The notes under the pieces were generated by a model. That model was not told the origin of the DNA, ran no database searches, and saw only the letters and a list, made by a program, of their open reading frames with translations. This document shows positions 21,591-33,121 of a stretch of DNA of 64,000 nucleotides, one piece after another. Where the stretch lies: NCBI GenBank assembly GCA_020746835.1, contig JAGPNK010000007.1:558001-622000 (forward strand). Direction: 5' to 3'. This DNA is from Stachybotrys elegans. Lineage: Eukaryota; Ascomycota; Sordariomycetes; Hypocreales; Stachybotryaceae. A program made the translations under genes and the position numbers. Each line of letters opens with the position of its first letter. The stretch's first letter is position 1.

Positions 21591-22127
21591 GGCTTCCTAC
21601 TAACTCTTGGCCGTTTATTCGGTATGTCGCTTGCAATTAGGAAATGTACAAGGCTGGCTCGCGACAAATATCCCTGGCCGTGTGCTATCGCCAGCCGCGG
21701 AAATGGGGGGGACGAATAAACTGGAGTTGAAGATGTGAAGATGTAAAGATGCAGCTGTACCCAGACAGCTTGGCAGGGATTTAGTTCACCTTGCCTGGCA
21801 TCTGTATCCGTATTACCGAGCGAGATGGAGATGGATGGAGGGGTGGGACCTGGACCTGGACCGGAATGCTAGCTGGCTCAGCCCCAGCGTACCAAATCTG
21901 CCAGGCTAGAGAGCTGCTTGCTAGGTACATAGGTATTACTGGTTGACAATTCAAAGCCAGTCACGAAGGGTACGTTGGTGGCATCAATTCATAGATTAAT
22001 AGAGTCCCGCTAGATAATATACATGGACCGCCGATACTGTACAATTCCTGTTGGTGTCCTTGGGTATCACAATCTCAAACCTGAATAGTTCTTATCCCAG
22101 TTCGTCGCTCCGCGTTGCATCCCTCCC
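21591..22127. other. bZIP-TAF11 intergenic region
   Basis: It contains the promoter of the minus-strand Cys-rich bZIP and the 3' flank of TAF11. Short imperfect purine repeats occur near 21730-21840; nothing else is recognised. Confidence 0.5.
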
Positions 22128-23090
22128 TCACTTGAAGAGCCTCTTGCCCGTCTTCGTAGAAAACCGATCCACGCCGTTCCCCTGCTGCGCATGCCACAGC
22201 TGCTGCATGCCCACCCCGCGGCTCTCCCCCGTGATCCTGTACCGCCGCCAGGCCTCCCGCAGGTGGTCCGGCCGCAGCGGCCCGCGCTTCAAGTCCACCT
22301 CGACCTCGTTGCCCTCCTCGTCGACGGGCGCCGGCGGCGTCGGCAGCTCGCTCTGGTTCTCGCCCGCTGCGATCCACTCCGCCTGCACCGCGCGCGCTGA
22401 CTCGATGATCTCGCCCGCGAACAGCTTGGCCACCGCCTTGACGGCCGTGCTCACCATCTGCGGCACCGACTGCGATACCGTCGCGTTCACCACTCGCTTG
22501 ACCACGGCGTCGGACAGCTTGGCTGCGCGCCACACCTCGTAGCGGTTGTACTGTTCGCTGTCAAAGGCTTCCACGAGCATAGCACGTAATCTTATTTCCT
22601 CCTGCTTCTGCTCCTCGGTTCGCGCTCCGACCTGCTCGAGGGCCATCTCGGCCTTTTCGTCGTCCTCATCGTCCTCGCCCTCCTTTTCCCCGCCCTGTCC
22701 GCTGACATTGGTTGGGGCCTTGCCGCCCACTAGGCTGGGTGTCTTCTCGCCATCGTCCCCCTTTGCGTTCTTGGCCTTTCTGCCGCGCTTTTTCTTGGGC
22801 GCGCCGCTTGCCGTGGTGCTGACGGCGCTTCCGCTGACATGCGAAGTCGCGTCAACGGATGGCGATCGAGGATATGGCGAGTGGCCCTCTGGTGGGAAGG
22901 ATGTCTGTCGCAGAGGGTGGGTTGCTGTGGATGGCGTCGTGGCAGAGGCTTTTCGGCGCTTTACCGGCGGAACATTGGTATCGAGATTTGACGATCGACG
23001 CTTGTTGGGGGGAGGAGCTGATGTGGACGGAGGTGACATTGCTGAGGGCGACATGGCCACTGGGGATGATGCGTAAGGCGGAGAAGCCAT
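22128..23090 (-). CDS. TAF11: TFIID subunit TAF11
   Basis: A single-exon 320-residue protein. TAF11 pairs with TAF13 through histone folds within TFIID and contacts TBP/TFIIA at RNA polymerase II promoters. The first 140 residues are Ser/Pro/Lys-rich and disordered, with a KKKRGRKAKNAKG basic patch, then an acidic EGEDDEDDEKAE run. The TAFII28-like histone fold spans about 155-250 (RAMLVEAFDSEQYNRYEVW, then KRVVNATVSQSVPQMVSTAV and FAGEIIESARAVQ). A C-terminal PLRPDHLREAWRRYR completes the family signature. The ATG at 23090 begins MASPPYASSP. Length compares with 346 in yeast. Confidence 0.95.
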   Translation of the reverse strand: MASPPYASSPVAMSPSAMSPPSTSAPPPNKRRSSNLDTNVPPVKRRKASATTPSTATHPLRQTSFPPEGHSPYPRSPSVDATSHVSGSAVSTTASGAPKKKRGRKAKNAKGDDGEKTPSLVGGKAPTNVSGQGGEKEGEDDEDDEKAEMALEQVGARTEEQKQEEIRLRAMLVEAFDSEQYNRYEVWRAAKLSDAVVKRVVNATVSQSVPQMVSTAVKAVAKLFAGEIIESARAVQAEWIAAGENQSELPTPPAPVDEEGNEVEVDLKRGPLRPDHLREAWRRYRITGESRGVGMQQLWHAQQGNGVDRFSTKTGKRLFK

Positions 23091-23525
23091 CGTGGTTATT
23101 TTTCTCGCAATGGCTCGATAAAAGAAGCTCTCGCTGGTTGGTCGGAAAGGGAAAAGGTTATTAAGGACAGAGTTTGGTATAAAGAACGACTGGACTGGAT
23201 GGTTGGCTCGTGTTTGAATGATGGCGTACCTTCAGGCGCGCTCTGGCTTGGAACGGTATCACGTGACATCAATGCCTGCCTGCCAGCTGCCCAGCGCTGT
23301 AATTCGGGCAACCTTTAGGATGAAAGGCCACCAACTAAACCAAGATGCTACGAGGAATTGATATAAAGAGGCACAGGTAGTACGAGAAGAGAAGATAACC
23401 CCGCTGCTGCAGAGCCTTTAATTATATTAGAGCCGCATGGGGCTATTACCAGTATTATCAAATCCCTGCATCATCATGCCCTTCATTCCCATTACTTTTG
23501 GCCTCGTTAACAGCCGCCGCCCAGA
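23091..23525. other. TAF11 promoter and oxidosqualene cyclase 3' flank
   Basis: No gene is visible. The sequence next to 23090 is the TAF11 leader; the remainder is AT-richer sequence downstream of the cyclase stop codon. Confidence 0.5.
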
Positions 23526-25900
23526 TTAGACACTGGGCACAACGACCTTCTCATCAGGGTACTTGTTGGCAAACATGCCCAGCGCCTTGATGGTGAAAGT
23601 GAACTTGTAGTTGGGGTACACAATCATGCATGACTTGTTGAAGACACCCTCGATGCCCTCGCCCTGCGGCCACTCGCCCGTGGGCAGTTGCCGGCTCATG
23701 ATGAACTCGATACCCTTCTTGATGGGTTCGACATGGGGGTAGTCCGCCTCCATGAGGCCGATCAGCGCCCACGCTGTCTGTACGACAAAAGATCCAGCGG
23801 GATGTTCAAGATACTGCTGCGTCTCACATGCCTAAGCGGGGGTTAGCATTTGGGAATCCATCTCGTCTCCAGAGCAAGTTATTCATACCTTGTAGCACTC
23901 GGACCATCCTCCATCTTCCCGCTGCTTGGAGACCAGAAAGTCGCAGCCACGCTTGGATACCTTGCTGTTCGAGTATGTCTCGCCAATGCTGTGCATGCTC
24001 TCAAGAGCAAACATGGTCGCGTACGTGAAGCAGACGGCCCAGCTTCCATACCAGCTACCATCCATGCGCTGGTTCGACTTGATCCAGTTGGTAGCCCTCC
24101 TGATGAAGGTCTTGATCTCCGCCGACCGGTATTCTGGCCAGTGCTTGTTGAACAGTGTCAGCGTCGTCACGCATGCCGTGGTACATTCGGGGTAGTCGTA
24201 TTCAACCATGATTCTGCCAAAGACCTCGGCGACGTTGAGCCATTCTAGCCACTCTCCACCACGACGCTTCTCGTACGACGAGCAGGCGCCATTGTCGTTT
24301 TGGTAGAGAAGCAGCGTGTCGATGGCGTCAAAGATGCGTTGGTCTTCGAGAGCCTCGGGGTACTTGCCGACCTTCTGGAGCAGGATAATGGCTTTGAGTG
24401 CTTCCGAGATGCAGTCACTGACGGCGTATCCTTGAACCTTTGTGCTAAACGGCCAGCCACCCTTGCGCTGTTGGCGGTAGCACTTTTCCTGGTCTTCACA
24501 GTTGTCTCTGATCTGATGACGGTCGAGGAAACCCAGAGCTTTGTTCATCATTGGCCGCCATCGCTCATCCTTCTCTAGGCCGCATCGGAAGATGGCTTGG
24601 ATCAAAAACGCAGTATCCCAGCATTGAACTCCGTTGGTGCCGTTGACGAACATGCCTTCTTCATTCAGCCAGAAATACTCCTGGATCCTCTCAAGATGCC
24701 GCTTGACGCTGTACGACCCAGGGCCATCCCGAGCGTAGCAGACCAGCGTGTTCATTGGGCCATTGACGGTCGCCAAGTCAGAGTAATCCGTGTTGCGGTC
24801 CTCCATATCCACCAGCTCACTGACCCACGCCTCTGCCCAGTTCTTGATGTAGTTGGTTCGAAGGTAGGGGTTCCAGACGTAGACAATGAGCCAGTTGATG
24901 AGACTCATGATCCAGGACTTGGGATGGTAGTTGTCGATCGCTGCGATGCTGTTGCGATGCTTGCCCCATTGGATCTCGGTGTATGGCTCAACGAAAAGCT
25001 CATCTCTCAACTCCCTGATGAGCTCCGTCTCCTCCATCACCCATCGCTTCGAGTACAGGTAGCTCATGGGCAGAAAGACCTGGCGGATATGAACCCACCA
25101 TCGCCACGGCGATACGGGCAACCAGTCAGGCAACAGCCAGGCCTCAGGGGGAATAGGGTTCACGAGGTCCCAGTCGGCAATTCCCAGCACGGCATACCAG
25201 AACTTGGCCCAATGTGGACTGTGCGTGGCGCCCCCAAGCCTGTGCAGCGTCGCTCGTGCCTTCACCATGGCGGGATGGTCTGGCTCAACGCCAACGATTC
25301 GCAGCACCGCATAGTTGGTCGAGGTACCAAAGGCCGTCGACTCGCCCTCGATGTGCAGGCCCCAGCCGCCGTCTTCGGGGTGTGCCCGTGCAAGGAGGTA
25401 GTTCTTGATCTCGGTGGCGTACGGCGCAGGAATGGGGGTGCGGGTGGCGTACCAAGCAAACACGCTCGTCGGAAGCAAGAACATGGGGCCGCCATATTCG
25501 CAGCCCCAGTGTCCCGCGGGAAGCTGCAGCCTTTCGAAGAAGGTCAGGCCGTTTCGTGCCGCGTCGAGGGCGCTCTGAGGGGTCGGGAGTGTGGGGGTTT
25601 CCTAGAAGTCGGTCAGTTGCTGTGACCACCAGCACCTCGAGCTCCTGAACACACCCGTGGAAGGTTCAGAAAGTACTTGTCGGCATAGCTCTGAGGCCAT
25701 TCCTTGGCAGCTTCGTCGTCCTCCAGATAGTGCCAGGTGTGCGCGCCATCGTCGTCCTTCATACGCCAGCGGGTGCGGTCCGTCGATTCGTACAGCTGGG
25801 GCGTCAAGCCGTTGACTTTGCCGTTGGTCGTGCCATTGGCTTTGCCATTGACTCGCTTTCGCGACTTGGCCGTAGCTTCTTCGCGGCCGGTTACTGCCAT
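23526..25900 (-). CDS. ERG7: Oxidosqualene cyclase, lanosterol synthase type
   Basis: Three exons (25900-25655, 25601-23889, 23831-23526), with 53- and 57-nt introns, encode 754 residues (yeast Erg7 is 731). The enzyme cyclises 2,3-oxidosqualene to lanosterol, the first sterol of ergosterol synthesis, on ER or lipid-droplet membranes. QW-type repeats are seen (EDGGWGLHIEG, DGSWYGSWAVCF, REDGGWSECYK), as is CEYGGPMFLLP near the N-terminal barrel. The catalytic Asp is D478 in VSDCISE, where the usual motif is DCTAE. The C-terminal motif FNKSCMIVYP (NKSC 718-721) is of lanosterol-synthase type rather than the APxGGMR form of protostadienol synthases. The Asn/Gly/Lys-rich first 35 residues are low complexity. 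No biosynthetic cluster surrounds it. A paralogue with altered product is possible but less likely. Confidence 0.9.
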
Positions 25901-26399
25901 GCTGAGGTGTTGGGCTGCGGGTATAGAGTTGCCTATCCCACGACGACGGCGGCTGAATGGGTAATGTAATTAAATAGGAGATTAAAATATGTGTTGACGT
26001 TAGTAGCACATGTCAACCCACTCTCTCTCGTGCCACGATTCGTCCAGGGTCCCCTTTGTGGCATGTCGTTGGCCGATGCTGTTACGGTACTCGTGGCCCC
26101 CAGATGAATCAGGGGTTCACCTGGCTGAGTCATCCTACAATGGACTCAAAGTTCTTTTCAACGAGGCTTAGCGATGTAATTCTCGTCACATGTCGTGAAT
26201 GATGCAGGCGCAGGAGTTTTCCGTCAAATAATCAGATGCGGAGAGGCCAGGATTGCCTGTTATATTCGTTGCTGACGCGGCAGCTACTTATTTGTTTCCT
26301 ATGTCCTCCCTGACAACAAGCTGCTGACAGGCTCAATGCAGCGTGAGATTCTTGAAACTACTGTACATGAAAGTCCTACTCATATATTCAATACATTCT
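25901..26399. other. Promoter of the cyclase gene and SEN2 3' flank
   Basis: 499 bases with no gene. The first 150 bases upstream of the cyclase ATG include a pyrimidine-rich minus-strand leader. No sterol regulatory element could be assigned with confidence. Confidence 0.5.
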
Positions 26400-27995
26400 T
26401 CAGCGGTTCCGATTGGTCGACCAGCGCTTGATCATGACCTCTCGGACCTTGTACTGTCGGAGGGCTGCTGCAAATCCCTCTTTCAGGCCTGCTTCAAACT
26501 TAGGCGGCGGGGGGATGTCCACGTAGACAATCACCATGCTCTTGATGGCATGTGAAAGCACTCGAAGAACGGTGTGGAGCCATTGCCATGTTCTCTGCGG
26601 CCCCTGCTTCCCCGAGGCATTCCACCAGGGGTCCGTATATGAGGGGATGACGACGAGACCAAACTCGGCGTGATCAAAGACAGGTCCACGTGTGTACAGA
26701 AGCCAATCCACTCCAAACTTGATGCCTGGCCTTGGCACCCAGCCCATCGACCTGAAATGATGATACACGGCGTAGTTGACGAGGAATCCATCGTCTGGTT
26801 CGAGATCGTCGTCGGGGCCGTCTCGCGGAGGCAGGGACGAGTACTGTCGAAACAAGCGTAGAAGATCTTCGGTCTTGAACGGCTGGCCCGACGCATCATT
26901 GACCGTCAGGGCACCCAGACCAAAGGTCAAAAAGAAAGCCTCCTCTGGTATGAGTTGAAGGTGTTCCTTGTCGACTATTGGAGTTGAAACGGCAGGACTA
27001 GAGACAGGTTTCTTAGGGAGAGCCATCACGGGAGATGGGAGGATGTGTGGGGCGTCCGCTTTGCTCATTCCGCCGTTAACAGGGGATCGCGGTAGCTTCG
27101 GCACCGTGGCGGCTTGGGAGGGACTGGGAGGGTCTGAAAGCTGAAAGGTTGTCGATTCAACCTTGGGAGAAAACCGAACGCTCTTCTGACGCTTCAGTGG
27201 CTTGGATCCAGCTCCGTCAGAGGTGGTGGTTGGCGTGGTGTCAGTGATTAATCCTGAGTCATCGGTAGATTCGTTCACTATTTCCACAGATGCGGCATCG
27301 CTGGACCATCCATTGATATGCAGGCCATTGCTGCTAGGCGAGGCACTGCGGGAAGAGTTGGACTCTAATTCAACCATCGAGTTGGGCAGTGCCAGAATCT
27401 CTAGAGGACCAACGGGTGGTCGGGGCTGGGGCGGAGGCTTGGTCGCGGATTTCGCAAGCTCGCGGGCCTTTGCTCGCTGCGCCTCTTCCAGCCGGGTCTG
27501 GCGGATGGCCTCTTGCTCCTGTCTCGCGCGTTCCCATTTGAACTGGTTCCTCTCTTCACGGCGCTGTACGGTGAAGATTTCACTGACGTGCGCCTCCTGC
27601 AGGCCTCTGCGCACTTGCTCCCTCTTGAGCCAATTGGGCTCACTACGACTCAGGCTGCCTTTACCGTAGAAGCCTTGCTCCCACAGCGCCCTGATGGACT
27701 TTTGCTCCGTGATGTGGACAGACACGGTGGCGGGGGACCAGACGCCATGATGGACAACGGACGGCTCGGCTGCAGGTGGTCTAAGGACCTGGCGACACCA
27801 CTCGTACGCAATGTGGATGAGCGATACAGGATTGTTGGGGTAGAAAGTAGGGAGGGGAAAGGTGCGGATAGGAGCAGGCAGCGCATAGATCTGGTTCAGA
27901 TCTGGCAGCGGTTGCTTTGCATTGGATTTAGACACGGCCGAGGACGCCTGCCCCTCAGCCTGTTGCTTTGAAGTGGTTTTCTCGGTTGCAGCCAT
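26400..27995 (-). CDS. SEN2: tRNA-splicing endonuclease catalytic subunit Sen2
   Basis: A single-exon 531-residue protein, longer than yeast Sen2 (377) owing to a disordered insert. Sen2 cuts the 5' splice site of pre-tRNA introns within the Sen2-15-34-54 complex. The N-terminal domain (PLPDLNQIYALPAPIRTFPLP, then WVEG-like GVWSPATVSVH and FYGKGSLSRSEPNW) is typical. A charged coiled coil (about 140-190) and a Ser/Pro linker precede the nuclease domain from about 355. The catalytic triad is visible: Y434 in WLLYTRGPVF, H442 in DHAEFGLVV and K485 in SHAIKSMVIVYVD. An intron-bearing tRNA-Lys in the same window is a natural substrate. The ATG at 27995 is followed by MAATEKTTSK. Confidence 0.96.
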   Translation of the reverse strand: MAATEKTTSKQQAEGQASSAVSKSNAKQPLPDLNQIYALPAPIRTFPLPTFYPNNPVSLIHIAYEWCRQVLRPPAAEPSVVHHGVWSPATVSVHITEQKSIRALWEQGFYGKGSLSRSEPNWLKREQVRRGLQEAHVSEIFTVQRREERNQFKWERARQEQEAIRQTRLEEAQRAKARELAKSATKPPPQPRPPVGPLEILALPNSMVELESNSSRSASPSSNGLHINGWSSDAASVEIVNESTDDSGLITDTTPTTTSDGAGSKPLKRQKSVRFSPKVESTTFQLSDPPSPSQAATVPKLPRSPVNGGMSKADAPHILPSPVMALPKKPVSSPAVSTPIVDKEHLQLIPEEAFFLTFGLGALTVNDASGQPFKTEDLLRLFRQYSSLPPRDGPDDDLEPDDGFLVNYAVYHHFRSMGWVPRPGIKFGVDWLLYTRGPVFDHAEFGLVVIPSYTDPWWNASGKQGPQRTWQWLHTVLRVLSHAIKSMVIVYVDIPPPPKFEAGLKEGFAAALRQYKVREVMIKRWSTNRNR

Positions 27996-29012
27996 TTCAC
28001 AGTCAGATCATCTTGGCCTTTATAGAGTCAGCGTACGTTCAGACTCAGAAAACAAAAACATAGAGGATAAAGAAGAAGAAGAAGAAGAAGAAGAAGAAGA
28101 AAAATCAAGACTTCTGCATCAGATACCGTTATAGTCAATTTGAAAGCTTGCATCGAGGTCAAATGAATGATCCTCTAAGCTTCAGGAAAGGTGTCATCAT
28201 AGCAGAAGGTCAGGTCGAGGCCGGGTAGCCGCAGAGACCTGCGATGCTTCGCGCGGCAAGACGGGAAGGGTACGACGTGAGAAAGGTCAGAGAGAGCGTG
28301 TGCTTACCTATCCAAGAAGTGGCGCAGCCAGAACCGCTCTGCAACACAATCGCCAGCGGATTCCATCCAAAAAGGCCGACGGCAGGACGGCAGAAGGGCT
28401 GCGCGTTGACTCGTCGTGGCGCGAGGGATGGAAAAGGACGAGGTTTTTCTAGTCGGGCTGCTCGGGCGAAATTTTTCGACTTTTCAAGGTCTACTGAGCT
28501 CCGGCTGGGACCGTACCGTGGTCCACGTGTGTAGCGGGGCCAAAGGTGCTCTAGCCACACAAGATGAAATTGCCCACCTCCCCATAATACTGTACCTTTC
28601 CAGTACAACCTGTGATGACCTACTATTCTTTTCCATCTACCGGGTGACCTCGACTGCAGTGTATAGCATTCAGCACGCACCTAGTGCAAGATCTTGTCAT
28701 GACATATAATTGCACTTTTTGGAAAGGCCAAGGCATTGTACTGTCGAACAACTTACATCTCCCACCGCCATGTCAGCAAATTACAGCCAACTTTATTACA
28801 TTCGTTATGCTGTAGGGGTTCTCCTTTGCTCGGCCCAATCAAACGAGCCGCCCGTCTATTCCGTAGGATCCACAAGACAAGCCTCATCTCACGAGCTCCC
28901 GACCGATTTCTCTTAACTACCATCATGTCCTAGCTCGCTACTCCGGCTCCAGACCACCAGACGGTGGTTGTGGACGCTTCACGACGGTCCTCTCTACCTC
29001 TCTGTCACAGAA
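27996..29012. other. SEN2-glucosylceramide synthase divergent intergenic region
   Basis: About 1 kb of shared upstream sequence containing an AGA/GAA microsatellite. No supported gene; short open frames have no recognisable domains. Confidence 0.55.
28071..28102. repeat. (GAA)n microsatellite
   Basis: Ten uninterrupted AGA/GAA units in the SEN2 upstream region; on the minus strand it is a TTC pyrimidine tract in the probable leader. Confidence 0.9.
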
Positions 29013-30665
29013 ATGCCCTCCCTCCTCTACCTCGCAGCTTCTGTCTGCCTCGTCTGGAGCCTCGTCGTCTGGATCGTCAAGTTTATCGGCATCCGCACCA
29101 TGTGAGTTTACCCTCGCACCCTAAGTTTCTCCGCTGACATCCAACTCAGATTTCGACACTACTCGAGCCGCCCCTTCTCTCCCGTCTCGCCCAACCTCTC
29201 CAACCCTCAAGATGCGCCCCACGTCACCATAATCAGACCCGTCAAGGGCCTCGAGCCTCATCTGTACGAATGCCTCGCCTCCAGCTTCCAGCAGCATTAC
29301 CCCCCTTCCAGGCTGTCGATTCGCCTGTGTGTCGAGAGCAAGAGCGATGAAGCGTATCCGCTGCTGTGCCGCCTGGTGGAAGAGCACCCGAACCTCGACG
29401 CCAAGGTGCTGATCGAGGCGGAAGACCCCTTACTTCAAGGCTCCGGTGGCCTGGCACAGGCCATGGGACCCAACCCCAAGATCCGCAACATCAGCCGCGC
29501 ATTCCGAGAGGCTGGCGCCGATGACGTTGTATGGATCAGCGACAGCAACGTACATGTGGCCAAGAACGCCCTGGGACGTATGGTTGATAAACTGGAGGGT
29601 TTTACCGCCGACGGGCGAAAGTCGGCCACGCCCTTCAGGCTTGTCCATCTTATCCCCCTCGTGGTGGACACGATCAACTACTCTCAGACCATCGACAGCG
29701 CTTCCGCTTTGCCGTTGTCGAGGCCACGCTCGGGTTCCGAGGTTGCCGAGAAGTCCCTCTTCTCACGCATCAAGGCGCAGGGAGGCGGCCGTCTTGACGA
29801 GATGTTCATGGCGACGACGCACGCCAAGTTTTATGCAGCCATCAATGCCGTCGCCGTAGCGCCCTGTGTCGTGGGAAAGAGCAACATGTTCCGAAAATCG
29901 CATCTCAACCTCGCCACGAGGCCTTCTTCCGGCTCTAACCTCCTTGCGGGCGGCGAGACTCCCTTGATTGGCTCCGACTTCTTTTCGCGGTTTATCTGTG
30001 AGGACCACCTCATTAGCGAGGCCCTCTGGAAGGCTCACATCCCAGGGTTCGCCAAAACGGCCATCGGTTGGGGAGATCTAGCCGTACAGCCGACAGCCAA
30101 CATGTCCGTCGCCGCGTATACCGGTCGCCGCGTTCGTTGGCTCCGCGCTCGCAAGTTCACTGTTCTCGCCGCCACACTTGTAGAGCCGGGAATCGAGTCG
30201 CTTGTCTGCAGCGCCTACTTGGCCTTTGCGCTCACGACTCTGCCCTGGTTCCAAGAGAACCTGGGGATCCCGCACACGTATTCCGCCATGGTCTCGGTGT
30301 GGCTGGCGTCCGTTGCGGCATGGGCCTTTGAAGATTGGCTCTTTTTCTCGCGCTTGCACTCTGGTCGCTCAGCCGAATTGGAGGACGACACCCCTTTCTT
30401 CGCACGCGGCACCACCAACGCCGGAGGTGTGCCACAGCGCTCTTTGGTGTCGTGGCTCCTCGCTTGGTTGGGCAGGGAGGTCATGGCGCTCCCTATCTGG
30501 ACGTGGGCGGTTATGCTGGGGATGGATGTCAACTGGCGAGGCAAAAGGTTCAAGGTCGGCTGGGACATGACAGTGAGGGAGGCGGTGGGCAGGGAACGGA
30601 GTAGAGACTCAGCAGTATCGGAATCGGGACGGTCGCGGCCATCGAGCAAGGACCGACAGGATTAA
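29013..30665 (+). CDS. Ceramide glucosyltransferase (glucosylceramide synthase)
   Basis: Exons 29013-29101 and 29150-30665, with a 48-nt intron (GTGAGT...ACTCAG), encode 534 residues. This GT21 enzyme transfers glucose from UDP-glucose to ceramide in Golgi membranes, forming fungal glucosylceramide, which is important for polarity and virulence in several fungi. An N-terminal membrane anchor (SLLYLAASVCLVWSLVVWIV) is followed by HVTIIRPVKGLEPHLYECLA, the D2 motif ISDSNV (D161), the D3 motif CEDHLI (E314-D315) and the R-x-x-R-W motif as RRVRW (356-360). Two or three hydrophobic segments follow, and a Ser/Arg-rich tail. Exon 1 encodes just the anchor. The ATG at 29013 lies in CAGAAATGC. Confidence 0.95.
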
Positions 30666-31928
30666 GGCGACCTGTGACGAGTGAATGACCTAGATGCTTA
30701 GACTCACAGTTTATCAGAATACAGGATTAATGGCAGATGGGTAATTACGATACAACTTGACAAGACCTGTCGCGAGCGCTATCTGTTGGGAGATGCGTAC
30801 TGAGGCCTTTCTCCCCGCAGTTGTTTGTTGGCTGTCCAAACTCAGCGCAGGCAACATAACAAGGATTGGCCATGATCCACCACCCACACACGCTCCCACG
30901 CGGCCGGCTCGCTCTCGATGCTACCAAGATCCAGACACGGGAGGATTCACGCACAATCACAGCCTCATCTCCAAGCACTCCACGGTCTCGCGAGATCTCG
31001 CACACCACGCCTCGGTTCGGGAACCGCGAGTTACCGACGCTGGGATTTGGCTACTGGCAGTACGCAACTGCAAGCATGGCCAAGAGAGCTGTCTCAAGCG
31101 ATGGAAATTAAAAGGGCTTTGTTCCTCCGCCTTGGCCTTATCTCCACCCCCGCGCCCGTTGATCCTAGTCTGCAGTTAATGGGACCTTGTCTCCCCAGAT
31201 TCCTTCTCCTCCTCCTCCTTACCCTATTGCTTGCAAGTGTCTGGCAAACTCAAGAAGTCGTCACAGGTTGAGAGGCCTCGATTCTGATTGCTCTCACCCA
31301 CGTCCTTGCAGCCGGACCCAGCACTGGAGATTGCTTTTTGCCAGGATACGCCCTCCCAGCAAGGCCCAATAGGCTGTGGGAATCGGGAAACGATGCCGTG
31401 GATAATTTCGTTTTGAATAATTCATCCAAACCTCCAGCGAAAACCCGTCTACCCCGCAAAAACGCATCACCTAGATCAGCTCCTCCAGGGTCATGGAGCT
31501 CCAAGCTCCGGAAGAATTTCCTCCACCATTCACCACGCGCCTAGACGGTCTGGGCTCCTCACGGCACCAGGCACCCGAAATGCGATGGCCATCTACCCCA
31601 GCTTCCCCAACGGTCCCCCTTTGCCATCAATGGCCAATGAAGAAGCATGGATGAACAGTTTGATTGCACTTTTTGTGCATCTCCTTCTGCTTTTCTGCCG
31701 TCCGGGTCGTGAGGGGAAGGGTACCCCAGCTGTGGCTTGCATGCCCAGCAAGCTCGTCCTGGGCAAGACGGGATAATATTTGCGTCTTCTCTCGGCGACG
31801 GACATGGGAAGGAGAAAAGTACAAAAGCCCTGCCGGCCGCCCGTCAAGGGAAGTGCTGTTCCGGCTCTCGACCACTCCCGGCCTCCCTGACAATCTCCCT
31901 CGCCACGGATCCCGCCCCGACAGCCAAG
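30666..31928. other. Region between glucosylceramide synthase and pectate lyase
   Basis: 1.26 kb without a supported gene. The final 150 bases act as the pectate lyase promoter and leader, with AAAAGTACAAAAGCC at 31816-31830 as a loose TATA-like stretch. Several short open frames lack domains and splice logic. Confidence 0.5.
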
Positions 31929-33121
31929 ATGCGCACCAGCTTGTTCCTCCTCGCCAACGTCTTCTCCCTGGCGGCGGCCTCGCCACTGGGCAGCCTGGCC
32001 AGCTTGGACTTGGGTCTGGCCTCGTGGGACATTGAGGGCTACGCCAAGGACAACCCAGTTGGGCCTACGACGGGAGGCAAGGGCGGCAAGACGGTGTATG
32101 TGAGCACGGCGGAGGAGCTCATCGCCGCCGGCCAGCACAGCGACCCCATGATCATCTACGTCAAGGGCGATATCAGCTTGCCGGCGCGCCTCAACATCAC
32201 ATCCAACAAGTCCATCATTGGCGTGGGCTGGAACGCCCACATCAGGGACAAGGGCTTCACCATCCGCCACCACAACAACGTCATTATCCGCAATCTCAAG
32301 ATCTCGCACATCTGGGACGACGACGCCATCAACATTGTCAACGGAACTCGCATCTGGGTGGACCACAACGAGTTCGAGTCGGACATTACCCAAGGACCTG
32401 ACTTCTACGTAAGTCATGAACCGCCCCCCGCGACATGTCTTTTATACGGCATCCCATAGGGGTTGGTTGATGTCGCTAACAACCAATGTAGGACGGACAA
32501 GTCGATATTAACCGTGCCTCGGACTGGATCACGGTGTCGTGGAACTACTTCCACGACCACTGGAAATCGTCCCTCGTCGGAAACCGTGACGACCTGCGCG
32601 ATGTCGACTGGGGCCACCTCCACGTCACGTACCACCACAACTACTGGTACAACATGGGCACGCGCGGCCCGGCTGGGCGATTCGGCCACCAGCACGTCTA
32701 CAACAACTTCAACGACAAGTTCAACTACCAGGCCATGCACAGCCGCTCGGACAACCAGATGCTGGTGGAGGGCAACGTGTTCCGCAACTCGCGCGAGGCG
32801 CTCAGCACGTACGGCCTCGTCATCCCGGAGGACAGCCCCAACACGTGCACGTGCGGCGACTGGGAACTCGACGGATACGCCAATCTGGGCGCAAGTAAGT
32901 TTCTCTCCCGTGTTCACATGCCGGCTTCCTCTTGGCATGAGCCAGCAGATGAGAGGGAGAGAGGAATGCTGACAGTTTGGACAGAGAACGACTGGGGCGG
33001 TGCGGGCGTCAACATCACGCAGGAGGGCACGTTCTACAAGGCCGAGTACAAGTATAAGCTGACGCCCCTCTGGCTGGTCAAGCCTCTTGTGCAGCTGGGA
33101 GCCGGTGTGGGGAGAATCTAG
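31929..33121 (+). CDS. Secreted pectate lyase, PL1 family
   Basis: Three exons (31929-32408, 32492-32894, 32985-33121), with 83- and 90-nt introns, encode 339 residues. PL1 enzymes cleave de-esterified polygalacturonate by calcium-dependent beta-elimination outside the cell. A signal peptide (MRTSLFLLANVFSLAAAS, cut near residue 18) leads into a right-handed beta-helix: NITSNKSIIGVGWNAHI, NVIIRNLKISHIWDDDAINI, and the signature WVDHNEFESD with Asp145/His146. The catalytic-Arg region RGPAGRFGHQHVYNN (R218-R223) replaces the common RSPxxR with RGPxxR. ADDAI-like WDDDAINI supplies acidic calcium ligands. The gene implies access to plant material. It stands alone with no other carbohydrate enzymes nearby. 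Confidence 0.94.

Noticed and set aside
23526..25900. Helvolic-acid-type protostadienol synthase
   Set aside because: The C-terminal motif is NKSC (lanosterol type), not the APxGGMR type, and no P450, dehydrogenase or acyltransferase cluster is nearby.
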